Of a DNA stretch of 64,000 bases, positions 43,350 through 51,249 are shown one piece after another. A program made the position numbers and the translations under genes. The notes beneath the pieces were generated by a model. It saw only the letters and a list, made by a program, of their open reading frames with translations, searched no databases and was not told where the DNA came from. Positions within the stretch are counted from its first letter, which is position 1; every line of letters begins with the position of its first letter. This DNA is from Streptomyces sp. AV19 (lineage in GTDB: Bacteria > Actinomycetota > Actinomycetes > Streptomycetales > Streptomycetaceae). Location: positions 179,375 to 243,374 of the forward strand of contig NZ_JAEAMR010000020.1 of the NCBI RefSeq assembly GCF_015999245.1. Direction: 5' to 3'.

Positions 43350-44114
43350 ATGACGGCACCGGACAGGATCGCCCTCGTCACGGGGGCCAACCGGGGCGTG
43401 GGACGCGCCACGGCGCTGCGGCTCGCCGAGGACGGCACGGACGTGATCATCACCTACCGCTCCCACCCGGACGAGGCGGACGCCGTCGTCGACGCCGTGG
43501 CCGGGCTGGGACGCACCGCATTCGCCCTCCCCCTCGATCTCAGCGATCTTTCCGCCTTCGGTACCTTCACCGGTGACGTGCGCCGGGTGCTCCGGGACGG
43601 CTGGGAGCGCGACACATTCGACTTTCTGGTCAACAACGCCGGGGTCGGCGCCCGTGCTCCGTTCGCGGAGACGACCGTGGAGGACTTCGACCAGCTGATG
43701 AACGTCAATTTCCGGGGGGTGTACTTCCTCACCCAGAAGCTGCTGCCCCTGATCGCGGATGGCGGCCGCATCATCAACGTGTCCTCCGGCCTGACCCGCA
43801 CCATCGTCGGCGACACCTCGGCGTACGCGTCGGTCAAGGGCGCGGTCGAGATCCTGACCCGTTGCCTGGCCAAGGAGCTGGGGCCACGCGGCATCACGGC
43901 CAACACGGTGGCGCCCGGCGCGGTGGCCACCGACCTGGGCGGGGGCCGCTTCCGCGACGACGCGGCGGAGCGCGCCCGGGTGGTCGCGCAGACCGCGCTG
44001 GGCCGGGTCGGCCGGCCGGAGGACATCGGCGGCGTCATCGCCTCCCTGCTGTCCGAGCACACCGGCTGGATCAACGCCCAGACCATCGAGGCGTCCGGTG
44101 GCACGCCGATGTAG
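43350..44114 (+). CDS. Short-chain dehydrogenase/reductase
   Basis: 254 aa from ATG 43350, GAAGGAG upstream. NAD(P) motif TGANRGVGRATALRL (Gly-rich TGxxxGxG, ALVTGAN), NNAG at FLVNNAGVGA, catalytic Ser-Tyr-Lys in IINVSSGLTRTIV...SAYASVKGAVE, and the VAPGAVATDL loop. The Arg in TYRSHPD after strand 2 suggests NADPH preference. Divergent from the ferredoxin-reductase gene by 101 nt, so it may share regulation with the P450 system. Substrate unknown. Confidence 0.9.
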   Translation: MTAPDRIALVTGANRGVGRATALRLAEDGTDVIITYRSHPDEADAVVDAVAGLGRTAFALPLDLSDLSAFGTFTGDVRRVLRDGWERDTFDFLVNNAGVGARAPFAETTVEDFDQLMNVNFRGVYFLTQKLLPLIADGGRIINVSSGLTRTIVGDTSAYASVKGAVEILTRCLAKELGPRGITANTVAPGAVATDLGGGRFRDDAAERARVVAQTALGRVGRPEDIGGVIASLLSEHTGWINAQTIEASGGTPM

Positions 44115-44159
44115 GCGGGAGATGCACCCGCAGGCAGCCTCGTTCATGGGGCTGGTCGG

Positions 44160-45617
44160 CTACTTGGGGTCGAAGAACGGCGGGCCGAAATACATGATGT
44201 CCGTTCCTGGGTCAGGGGTGTACGGACGCCAAGTGGCCAGTCCCTCCCCGTTGGGGGAGCCCGTGGCGGTGAACGCGGTGAGCGCGCCGCCGAAGGCCTG
44301 GGCCAGGGCGTGGTCGTGCCCGTCGACGCCGCCGAGCATGGGGGCGTCGGGGTAGGCGTCGAAGGTGCCGAAGAGGAAGGGCAGATCGGCGCAGTGGCAG
44401 GCGCCGAGGTCGTGCGGGTCGTCGGGTGGGCGGCGGGTGAAGCGGTAGAGGTACGCCGGGGTGCCCTGGGCGGCACGGTGGGCGGCGGTCCCGGCGGCCG
44501 GAGCGGCGAAGGACTCGTCGGTGAGCAGGTCGGCGAGGAGCCGGACCGGGGCGGCGCCGGGGCGGCGGGCAGCGTACCGGCCGTAGTCCTCCGCGCGGGC
44601 CGTGAAGAGGGTCTGGACGTCGTCCCGGGTGAGCGTCCGGACGGCCGGGTCGAACGCGCAGAACGCCGTCATCTCGTCCTCCGTCGTACCGAGCAGCACG
44701 TCCTTGTCCCCCAGAGCGCCGTCGGCGATGGCCTGGAGCGGGGGCCGGGGCATGCCCGGGCCGCCGAGCACCGGGTACATCGGCGGTGCGGTTCCGCCGG
44801 GCCGGGCGCGTTCGGCGGCCAGTTGCCCGTACGCGGCGAGCAGGCGCTCGACCGGCAGTCCGCGCAGCGCCTCCGGGCGGGTGACGCCCAGGAAGCGCAG
44901 GTAGGCGGCGGCGCAGTCGTCGGCCTCGGCCACCTCCTGCGCTCCGATGTTTCCCGGGCCGCTCTGGGCGATCATCCGGCGTACCAGATCGCGGGTCTCC
45001 GGGGCGAGGGCTGTCGCGGAGTGCGCGCCGGCCGACTGTCCGCCGACCGTCACGGCGTCGTGGTCGCCGCCGAACGCCACGATGTTCTCCCGTACCCAGC
45101 GCAGGACGGCGATCTGGTCCCGGACGCCCGGGTTGACCGCGCCGATCTCGGGGAGATGGAGGTAACCGAGCGGGCCCAGGCGGTAGTTGGCGGTGATCAC
45201 GACGATGCCGCCGAGCGCGGCGAGGCGGGCTCCGTCGTACCAGTCCCAGCCGCTGGAGCCGCTGCTGAACCCGCCTCCGTGCCACCACACCAGCACCGGA
45301 CGCGGCTCCGCTCCCGGCGGCAGCGTCTCCGCGGGTGTCCAGACGTTGAGGGTCAGGCAGCCGTCCTCGTTCCAGTCGGGCACCCGCGGCCCCATGACCG
45401 CCTCCAGTCTGGATGCGGGCTGGGGCACCGAGGGGCCGGGAGCGGTCGCGTCCCGTACACCGCTCCAGCCCGGATGCGGGCGGGGCGCGGCGAACCGCAG
45501 GGCGCCCACCGGCGATGCCGCGTACGGAATGCCACGGAAGGCCACCACCGTCCCCTCGGCCACCCCGCCGACCCTGCCCCGCGAGGTGGCCACCACCGGC
45601 CATTGGACATCCACCAT
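44160..45617 (-). CDS. Type-B carboxylesterase
   Basis: 485 aa from ATG 45617 (GGAGGGC upstream). Oxyanion motif WWHGGGFSSGSSG, nucleophile elbow VGGQSAGAHS with Ser195, EDCLTLNVW-like NEDGCLTLNVWTPAE, and FRGIPYAASPVGALRF near the N-terminus, all hallmarks of the alpha/beta-hydrolase esterase family. The catalytic Glu and His are expected in GTTEDEMTAFC and in the GACHCADLPFLFG segment. No signal peptide, so it is cytosolic. Convergent with the SDR gene (45 nt). A short second copy of its N-terminal coding region lies at ~46.9 kb. Confidence 0.88.
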   Translation of the reverse strand: MVDVQWPVVATSRGRVGGVAEGTVVAFRGIPYAASPVGALRFAAPRPHPGWSGVRDATAPGPSVPQPASRLEAVMGPRVPDWNEDGCLTLNVWTPAETLPPGAEPRPVLVWWHGGGFSSGSSGWDWYDGARLAALGGIVVITANYRLGPLGYLHLPEIGAVNPGVRDQIAVLRWVRENIVAFGGDHDAVTVGGQSAGAHSATALAPETRDLVRRMIAQSGPGNIGAQEVAEADDCAAAYLRFLGVTRPEALRGLPVERLLAAYGQLAAERARPGGTAPPMYPVLGGPGMPRPPLQAIADGALGDKDVLLGTTEDEMTAFCAFDPAVRTLTRDDVQTLFTARAEDYGRYAARRPGAAPVRLLADLLTDESFAAPAAGTAAHRAAQGTPAYLYRFTRRPPDDPHDLGACHCADLPFLFGTFDAYPDAPMLGGVDGHDHALAQAFGGALTAFTATGSPNGEGLATWRPYTPDPGTDIMYFGPPFFDPK

Positions 45618-45981
45618 GAGTCCACGCCCTCCGTGCGGCCTGCGACACCCCTGCCTGGCCGACGGGCCGTCCGGCTGATGGGCGCCGGGAGCCGGGAGCC
45701 GTGCGGGACCCTCCGCGGCCCTGGGCTCCTTCTCCACTCCTAGCCGTTCTCGGGCGATCGCGCGGGCGGTGCTGCTCCGTCCGGGGGCTCTCGGGACGCG
45801 ACCGGCTGTTCCCCGAGGCGGGGGCCGGCAGGGCGCCGCACTGGAACCCGCCGCCGAATTCCAGCACTTCACGCCGGAGCCGTTCCTACCTTCCGGGCCT
45901 CCCGGATCGTGGAACCGGAGGAGGGTGGGGAAGATGTTTCCCGCTGTCCCGTTCCGATCCCTGCGAAAGGACCTGTGCGAC
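45618..45981. other. Divergent promoter region of esterase and hydrolase genes
   Basis: No gene is supported. It should hold the promoters of the esterase (minus) and the alpha/beta hydrolase (plus); no clear operator dyad was seen. Confidence 0.4.
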
Positions 45982-46809
45982 ATGCCAGTGCGCACGACGC
46001 GCGACGGCGTCGAGATCTTCTACCGGGACTGGGGGCAGGGGCGGCCTGTCGTGTTCCTCCACGGGTGGCCGCTCAACGGCGATGCCTGGCAGGACCAGCT
46101 CAAGGCGGTCGCGGATGCCGGTTACCGCGGCATCGCGCACGACCGGCGCGGCCACGGGCGGTCCACCCCGGTGTACGACGGGTACGACTTCGACACCTTC
46201 GCCGACGACCTCGACGACCTCCTCACCCAGCTGGACCTGCGCGACGTCACTCTTGTGTCGCATTCCATGGGCGGCGGAGAGCTCGCCCGGTACATCGGCC
46301 GGCACGGCACCGGGCGGATCCGGTCCGCCGTCCTGCTCTCGACGATCACTCCGTACCTGCTGCAGGGGCCCGGCAACCCCGAGGGCGTACCGCAGTCCGA
46401 GTTCGACGGAGTCAAGGCCGGCCTCCTCACGGAGCGGTCGCAGTGCTGGAAGGACATGACCGAGCTGTACTTCTCCGCCAACCGGCCCGGCAACAAGGTC
46501 ACTCGGGGCCTCGAGGACGCCTTCTGGTACATGGCGATGGCGATGACCGTCGAGGGCGGCATCGCCTGCGTGGACGCGTTCAGCACGACCGACTTCCACG
46601 ACGGCCTCGGGAAGTTCGACATCCCGACCCTCGTGGTCCACGGCGGCGACGACCAGGCAGCCCCGATCGAAGCGACCGGACGCAAGTCCGCCGCCCTCAT
46701 CCCCGGCGCCGAACTGAAGGTCTACGAGGGCGGCAGCCACGGCCTCGCCCTCGTCCCCGGCCACAAGGAGAAGTTCAACCAGGACCTCTTGGCCTTCCTC
46801 GAGAAGTGA
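45982..46809 (+). CDS. Alpha/beta hydrolase (non-haem chloroperoxidase/arylesterase type)
   Basis: 275 aa from ATG 45982 with AAAGGA upstream. Triad: Ser95 in LVSHSMGGGELAR, Asp near 224 in VVHGGDDQAAP, His253 in EGGSHGLAL. HGWPLNGDAWQDQL gives the oxyanion loop (HGWP with Trp), and DRRGHGRSTP follows. These match cofactor-free haloperoxidases/perhydrolases, which act mainly as esterases. Length fits the family exactly. Confidence 0.9.
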   Translation: MPVRTTRDGVEIFYRDWGQGRPVVFLHGWPLNGDAWQDQLKAVADAGYRGIAHDRRGHGRSTPVYDGYDFDTFADDLDDLLTQLDLRDVTLVSHSMGGGELARYIGRHGTGRIRSAVLLSTITPYLLQGPGNPEGVPQSEFDGVKAGLLTERSQCWKDMTELYFSANRPGNKVTRGLEDAFWYMAMAMTVEGGIACVDAFSTTDFHDGLGKFDIPTLVVHGGDDQAAPIEATGRKSAALIPGAELKVYEGGSHGLALVPGHKEKFNQDLLAFLEK

Positions 46810-46824
46810 TCAGGACTCCCGTGG

Positions 46825-46945
46825 GGCGCGGCGCGTCGAATCGCGGCGCCCCGCCGGCGACGCCGCGTACGGAATGCCGCCATTGGCCCCTTCGGCCGCC
46901 CCACCGACCTTGCCCCGCGCCGTGGCCACCGCCGCTGCACGTCCG
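46825..46945 (-). pseudogene. Duplicated N-terminal scrap of a type-B carboxylesterase
   Basis: In one minus-strand frame AAAVATARGKVGGAAEGANG and GIPYAASPAGRRDSTRRAP follow the order of the intact esterase at 45617 (VVATSRGRVGGVAEGTVVAF, RGIPYAASPVGALRFAAPRP). Everything downstream is absent, replaced by the hydrolase gene. It indicates a former tandem esterase or a local duplication. Confidence 0.55.
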
Positions 46946-47103
46946 AACTGAGGAGCCACGAAGTGTCCGGACAGGGACCCCATAGGGTTGTCCTGTACGG
47001 TCAACGACCCGCCACCGAACAGGCCGGGCACCGGCCTTCGCCGGCAGCTCCCTGCGCAGACCCTTTTCGCGCCCGCCCCGGACGGTGGTGTCCGACCGGC
47101 CCG

Positions 47104-47730
47104 TCACACCTCCCCGTACGCCTCTCCGCCCAGCTCGAAGCCCGCCGTCCCGGCCGTCGCGTCGGCCAGCCAGGCGCGGAATTCCTCGACCTCCGCGTCG
47201 GGCAGGCCGACCTCGATCCGCACCCCCGCCCCGTATGTCACCTCGCGCACCGACCGCCCCGTCGCCCGGAGTTCGTTCTCCAGCTTGCCGGCGCGCTGGT
47301 GGTCGACGGTGACGGTGGCCAGCCGGTAGCGGCGCCGGGTGATCGTGCCCAGGGTGTCGAGCGCCTCGCCGACCACTCCCCCGTAGGCGCGGATCAGCCC
47401 GCCCGCGCCGAGCTTGATCCCGCCGAAGTAGCGGGTCACGACGGCGACCGTGTAGCGCACCTCGCGGCGCACCAGCATCTGGAGCATCGGCACTCCGGCG
47501 GTGCCGCCGGGCTCGCCGTCGTCGCTGGCCCGCTGCACCGAGCCGTCGGCGCCGAGGACGTAGGCCCAGCAGTTGTGCCGGGCGGTGGGGTGCTCCGCGC
47601 GGATGCGGGCGACGAACGCCTGGGCCTCCTCCTCCGTCGCGACGGGCGCCAGCGCGCAGATGAAGCGCGACCTGCTGATCTCGATCTCGTGGACGCCTTC
47701 GCGGGCGACGGTGCGGTACTCGTCGTGCAT
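47104..47730 (-). CDS. YigZ/IMPACT-family protein
   Basis: 208 aa from ATG 47730. IMPACT domain: EIEISRSRFICALAPVATEE, HNCWAYVLGADGSVQRASDD, GEPGGTAGVPMLQML and VVTRYFGGIKLGAGGLIRAY. A short C-terminal ferredoxin-like domain (DUF1949, ~140-205) follows. The family is linked to translation control under stress; its exact role in bacteria is unsettled. TAGGGT at 47742-47737 ends 6 nt before the ATG, so it is probably leaderless. Confidence 0.9.
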   Translation of the reverse strand: MHDEYRTVAREGVHEIEISRSRFICALAPVATEEEAQAFVARIRAEHPTARHNCWAYVLGADGSVQRASDDGEPGGTAGVPMLQMLVRREVRYTVAVVTRYFGGIKLGAGGLIRAYGGVVGEALDTLGTITRRRYRLATVTVDHQRAGKLENELRATGRSVREVTYGAGVRIEVGLPDAEVEEFRAWLADATAGTAGFELGGEAYGEV

Positions 47731-47736
47731 CCCGTC

Positions 47737-47742
47737 ACCCTA
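47737..47742 (-). promoter_or_regulatory. TAGGGT -10 element of leaderless yigZ promoter
   Basis: On the minus strand TAGGGT is followed by six bases (GACGGG) and the ATG at 47730. No ribosome-binding site fits. Confidence 0.5.
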
Positions 47743-47788
47743 CGTTGACCGGCGGGAATCCCGGAGCGGGGCCGCCCGTTGAGCGGGC

Positions 47789-48209
47789 ATGTACGCGGAA
47801 CCGGGGACCATCAGACCGGGGACCATCAGGAAGATCATCGGCGGTGGTCGGTCTCTCGTCCAACCGGCGGCGCGCGGCGTACGACGTCGCGGCATGGCTG
47901 CAGGGGCGGGGCAAGCGCGTCGTGCCGGTGCACCCGAGAGCGGAGACGGTCCACGGCGAGCGGGGGTACGCCTCGCTCTCCGCGATCCCGTTCCCCGTCG
48001 ACGTCGTGGACGTCTTCGTCCGCTCCGAGCTCGCCGGGGCGGTCGCGGACGAGGCGGTGGCGATCGGCGCGAAGGCGGTCTGGTTCCAGCTGGGCGTGGT
48101 GGACGAGGCGGCGTACGACCGGACGCGCGCGGCGGGGCTGACGATGGTCATGGACCGCTGCCCCATGATCGAGGCACCCCGGCTTCCCCTCCTCGCCGGG
48201 CGGGGCTAG
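47789..48209 (+). pseudogene. CoA-binding (YccU-type) protein with altered, frameshifted N-terminus
   Basis: ATG 47789 starts MYAEPGTIRPGTIRKIIGG, which resembles the family's usual opening but carries PGTIR twice because of a 15-bp direct duplication (47802-47831). The frame then shifts near 47843 into VVGLSSNRRRAAYDVAAWL, GKRVVPVHPRAETVHGERGY, VDVFVRSELAGAVADEAVAI and GAKAVWFQLGVVDEAAYDRT, the Rossmann CoA-binding domain. GTG 47844 could start a truncated 121-aa product beginning inside the first beta strand. Real mutation or sequencing error is unresolved. Confidence 0.65.
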
Positions 48210-48212
48210 CGT
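48207..48212 (+). promoter_or_regulatory. TAGCGT -10 element of leaderless promoter
   Basis: TAGCGT, six bases (CGGACC), then ATG 48219 of the GNAT gene. The same CTAGCGTCGG context occurs before 22245. Confidence 0.55.
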
Positions 48213-48218
48213 CGGACC

Positions 48219-48728
48219 ATGATCACGACACGTGCCGCCGGCCCCGAGGACGCGGCGGAGATAGTGCGCCTGCGCCGGCTGATGTTCGCCGCCATGGACG
48301 GGCGGGACTCCCCCGGCGCCTGGGAGCGCACGGCCGAGGAGCTCGTGGCGCGGCGGCTGGGGGCCGGGCTCGGCGCGTTCGTCGTGGACGGCGAGGGGGA
48401 CGCTCCGCACCTAGCCGCGTGCGCGGTGGGCACGGTCGAGCAGCGGCTGCCCGCGCCCGGGCATCCCACGGGGCGGTTCGGCTTCGTCTTCACCGTGAGC
48501 ACGGATCCCCGGTACCGGGGGCGGGGGTTCGCCCGTGCGACGACCGAGGCGCTGCTGGAGTGGTTCGCGGCGTCCGGCGTCACGCGCGTCGACCTGCACG
48601 CGACGCCGGACGCCGAACGCCTCTACCGGAGCATGGGGTTCGCCGAGCACTCGACGGCGCTCTCGCTCGACCTGTCCGGGAGAGCCGGGTCCGGGACGGT
48701 CAGGCGGCCAGCCCTTCCAGCACCGTGA
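48219..48728 (+). CDS. GNAT-family N-acetyltransferase
   Basis: 169 aa. MITTRAAGPEDAAEIVRLRR is the usual GNAT beta1-alpha1. Acetyl-CoA motif A reads FVFTVSTDPRYRGRGFARAT (R-x-x-G-x-G/A as RGRGFA). The late DLHATPDAERLYRSMGFAEH holds the conserved Asn/Asp-Tyr-GF end. The acceptor is unknown. A -10 hexamer directly before the ATG suggests leaderless translation. The last 29 nt overlap the convergent YbaK gene. Confidence 0.87.
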   Translation: MITTRAAGPEDAAEIVRLRRLMFAAMDGRDSPGAWERTAEELVARRLGAGLGAFVVDGEGDAPHLAACAVGTVEQRLPAPGHPTGRFGFVFTVSTDPRYRGRGFARATTEALLEWFAASGVTRVDLHATPDAERLYRSMGFAEHSTALSLDLSGRAGSGTVRRPALPAP

Positions 48729-49266
48729 CGCCGGGGAGTCCGGCCAGGGCCCGGCCCGGGACGATGAGCTTGCCGCGCCGGCTGCCGCTGCCGATGAGGA
48801 CGTACTCGGTGGCGGCGACGGCGGCGTCGACCAGCAGCGGCCAGTCGCCGGGCAGGCCGATGGGGGTGATGCCGCCGTACTCCATGCCCGTCGACTCCAG
48901 CGCGGTCTCCATGGGCGCGAACGAGACCTTGCGCGCCCCGAGTTGGCGCCGGACGGCGCCGTTGATGTCGACGCGGGTGTGGCCGAGGGCGACGCAGGCG
49001 GCGAGGGTGGTCACGCCGGCCCGCTTGGCCCCGACGACCACGCAGTTGGCGGACTGCTCCAGCAGCCAGGCACCGTAGTTCTCCACCAGCACGGCGGTGT
49101 CGGCCACTTCGGGGGCGGTGTCGACGTGCAGCACCTGCTCGGCGGGAACGGAGCCGCGCCAGGCGCGGACGGCCTCGGCGACGGGCGGCACCAGCAGGTC
49201 CAGGCGCTCCGGCGCGGGCCGTGCGTCGTCGAAGGCGTCCATGGGGGTCCGTGGTTGGGTGATCAT
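48700..49266 (-). CDS. YbaK/aminoacyl-tRNA deacylase-type protein
   Basis: 188 aa from ATG 49266; TTG 49275 and ATG 49272 are alternatives. The YbaK domain is complete: VENYGAWLLEQSANCVVVGA, ACVALGHTRVDINGAVRRQL, KVSFAPMETALESTGMEYGG and ITPIGLPGDWPLLVDAAVA (GGITPIGLP is the signature). Relatives hydrolyse mischarged Pro- or Cys-tRNA(Pro), keeping translation accurate. The end overlaps the GNAT gene by 29 nt on the opposite strand. Confidence 0.87.
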   Translation of the reverse strand: MITQPRTPMDAFDDARPAPERLDLLVPPVAEAVRAWRGSVPAEQVLHVDTAPEVADTAVLVENYGAWLLEQSANCVVVGAKRAGVTTLAACVALGHTRVDINGAVRRQLGARKVSFAPMETALESTGMEYGGITPIGLPGDWPLLVDAAVAATEYVLIGSGSRRGKLIVPGRALAGLPGVTVLEGLAA

Positions 49267-49290
49267 GATCATCAACCTAGCCGACAGTGC

Positions 49291-49863
49291 TCAGCGGGCG
49301 AGCGGAACCGAGACGACCATCGTCATCTCCACCGGCTCCGCGCCGTCGTTGCGGTAGCCGTGGGACAGCCCGGCGTCGAAGGTCGCCGCGCCGCCCGCGG
49401 GCACGGTGTACTCCTGACCGTCCACGAGCAGGGTGAGCGTGCCGGCGGTCACACGCACGATCTCGACGGTGCCGGGCGGGTGCGGGTCGGAGGCGCTGCT
49501 GTCGCCGGGGGCGATCCGCCACTCCCACAGCTCCAGCGGCCCCGGGGCCTCGGCGCCGACGAGGAGCAGGTTGTGGCTGCCGGCCTCGGTGGACCACATC
49601 CGTACCGCTTGTCCCTCGGGGACGAGACGGACGGGCTCGGTCCGCTCCTGGTCGAGGAGCGTGGTGATGCTGATGCCCAGGGCGTCGGCGAGCTTGACCG
49701 TGGTGCCGACGCTGGGGTTCGTCCGGGCCTGCTCGATCTGGATGATCATGCCGCGGCTGACGCCGGAGCGGGCCGCGAGGGCGTCGAGCGTGAAGTTCCG
49801 CTCGGCGCGCCAGTACTTGAGGTTACGGGCGAGCGACTGGGTGAGCCGGTCGAGATCCGTCAC
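49291..49863 (-). CDS. XRE-cupin transcriptional regulator
   Basis: 190 aa from GTG 49863. HTH_XRE at 8-65: LARNLKYWRAERNFTLDALA, ARSGVSRGMIIQIEQARTNP, SVGTTVKLADALGISITTLL. Cupin barrel at ~110-185: WEWRIAPGDSSASDPHPPGT, GTLTLLVDGQEYTVPAGGAA and FDAGLSHGYRNDGAEPVEMT. Such regulators sit beside small-molecule exporters. Here it is divergent from an EamA-family gene, 108 nt away, with repeats between. Confidence 0.88.
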   Translation of the reverse strand: MTDLDRLTQSLARNLKYWRAERNFTLDALAARSGVSRGMIIQIEQARTNPSVGTTVKLADALGISITTLLDQERTEPVRLVPEGQAVRMWSTEAGSHNLLLVGAEAPGPLELWEWRIAPGDSSASDPHPPGTVEIVRVTAGTLTLLVDGQEYTVPAGGAATFDAGLSHGYRNDGAEPVEMTMVVSVPLAR

Positions 49864-49878
49864 GTTCCATCCAAGATC

Positions 49879-49900
49879 TAGGTCGATGATATAGGTCGAT
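49879..49900. promoter_or_regulatory. TAGGTCGAT direct repeat between XRE-cupin and EamA genes
   Basis: TAGGTCGAT occurs at 49879-49887 and again at 49892-49900 (13-nt period). A dyad-rich A/T segment (GCAGTGTATTG...) follows. This is the likely operator/promoter region shared by the divergent genes. Confidence 0.5.
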
Positions 49901-49971
49901 CCGGTGCAGTGTATTGAACTATGGTGTGGGCCTCCCCACCATTCACCACACTGTACTGCGAGGTTCATCCC

Positions 49972-50835
49972 ATGACACCGGTCTTCGCCCTGGCCACCAG
50001 CCTCCTGTGGGGGCTGGCCGACTTCGGCGGCGGGCTGCTCACCCGGCGCATGCCGGCCCTGACGGTGGTGCTCGTCTCCCAGCTGCTGGCCGTGGCGACG
50101 CTCGGCGCGGTCGTGGTCGCCACGGGCGGCTGGACCGAGCTGGGCCCGCAGCTGTGGTACGCGGTGGCCGCCGGCGTCGTGGGCCCGGCGGCGATGCTCG
50201 CCTTCTACCGGGCGCTCGCGCTCGGCCCGATGGGCGTGGTCGCACCGGTCGGGGCGCTCGGCGGGGTGCTCGTCCCGATCGGCGTGGGCATCGTGCTCGG
50301 CGAGCGCCCGGGCCTCGTCCAGTTCGCGGGCATCGCGGTCGCCGTGGCCGGTGTCGTCCTGGCGAGCGGCCCGGGCGGCGGTGGCGCCGTCGGGCGCGAG
50401 TCGCTGCTGCTCACCCTCGGCGCGGCGGCCGGCTTCGGCACGGTGATGGTGCTGATCGCCGAGGCTTCGCACAACCTCACCGGGCTGTTCCTGGCCCTGT
50501 TCGTCCAGCGGCTGTGCAACGTGCTCGTGGGCGGCGGCGCGCTGTTCGTCTCCGCGCGCCGGGGGGCCGCGGTGCTGCCCGGGGGCGGCCTCGCCGAGGT
50601 CCGCGCGGCGCTGCCGGCGCTGGCGTTCGTCGGCCTCGCGGACGTCGCCGCGAACGGGACGTACAGCCTGGCCGCGCACCACGGCCCGGTCACGGTCGCG
50701 GCCGTGCTCGCCTCCCTCTACCCGGTGGTGACGGCGCTGACCGCGCGCGGGGTGCTCGACGAGAAGCTGCGCGCGGTGCAGGCGTCGGGGGCCGGGCTGG
50801 CGCTGGTCGGCACGGTGCTGCTCGCGTCGGCCTGA
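49972..50835 (+). CDS. EamA/DMT-family transporter
   Basis: 287 aa from ATG 49972 with GAGG upstream; an in-frame earlier start at 49921 lacks a site. Ten hydrophobic helices in two EamA repeats: FALATSLLWGLADFGGGLLT...LAFYRALALGPMGVVAPVGA, and LLLTLGAAAGFGTVMVLIAE...ANGTYSLAAHHGPVTVAAVL ending VVTALTARGVLDEKLRAVQA. Relatives export amino acids or other metabolites. Divergent XRE-cupin gene probably regulates it. Confidence 0.88.
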   Translation: MTPVFALATSLLWGLADFGGGLLTRRMPALTVVLVSQLLAVATLGAVVVATGGWTELGPQLWYAVAAGVVGPAAMLAFYRALALGPMGVVAPVGALGGVLVPIGVGIVLGERPGLVQFAGIAVAVAGVVLASGPGGGGAVGRESLLLTLGAAAGFGTVMVLIAEASHNLTGLFLALFVQRLCNVLVGGGALFVSARRGAAVLPGGGLAEVRAALPALAFVGLADVAANGTYSLAAHHGPVTVAAVLASLYPVVTALTARGVLDEKLRAVQASGAGLALVGTVLLASA

Positions 50836-50948
50836 TCCCGGGGACGGCCGTCCCCGTACGGAGCAGTACCGGGCAGTACCGCCCGCACCGCCGGCCGAGG
50901 AGGCGTAGGAAGGGGAGGGAAGGGGCCCGCGGGAGAGGAACGGTCGGG

Positions 50949-51227
50949 ATGCAGGTCGTGGTGGATCTCAACCGGTGCCAGGGATACGCCCAGTGCGCCT
51001 TCCTGGCCCCTCGGGTGTTCGAACTGCACGGCGACGAGGCCCTGATGTACACCCCGGCCGTCCCGGACGACCAGCGCGAGCAGGTGCTGCGGGCCGCGAC
51101 GGCCTGCCCCGTGCAGGCCATCCTCGTCGGGGAGCCCGCCGGCCCCGAGCGGTCCGGTCCCGAACGATCCGGTCCCGAGCGGTCCGGTCCCAGGCGATCC
51201 GGCCCCAGGCGATCCGACCCCGAGTGA
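50949..51227 (+). CDS. 3Fe-4S ferredoxin with a repetitive C-terminal tail
   Basis: 92 aa from ATG 50949. Core of ~64 residues: VVVDLNRCQGYAQCAFLAPR and AATACPVQAILVGE, the Cys pattern of P450-type ferredoxins, nearly the same as the ferredoxin part at 43.2 kb. The last ~28 residues are pentapeptides of the type SGPER/SGPRR, coded by 15-bp tandem repeats (51141-51230). The tail is unusual for the family and probably disordered. It hands electrons to the P450 encoded 22 nt downstream. Confidence 0.88.
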   Translation: MQVVVDLNRCQGYAQCAFLAPRVFELHGDEALMYTPAVPDDQREQVLRAATACPVQAILVGEPAGPERSGPERSGPERSGPRRSGPRRSDPE

Positions 51228-51230
51228 TCC
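51141..51230 (+). repeat. Six tandem copies of a 15-bp unit
   Basis: Units follow GGTCCCGAGCGGTCC with a few changes each. They encode the C-terminal pentapeptides of the ferredoxin, and the stop codon TGA lies in the sixth, mutated unit. Copy number is likely to vary between strains by slippage. Confidence 0.85.
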
Positions 51231-51249
51231 GTACCAAGGAGCCCCGCCC

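Noticed and set aside
49264..49300. Possible tRNA genes in intergenic gaps
   Set aside because: I looked for cloverleaf-like arms and TTCGA loops in gaps over 100 nt and found none convincing.
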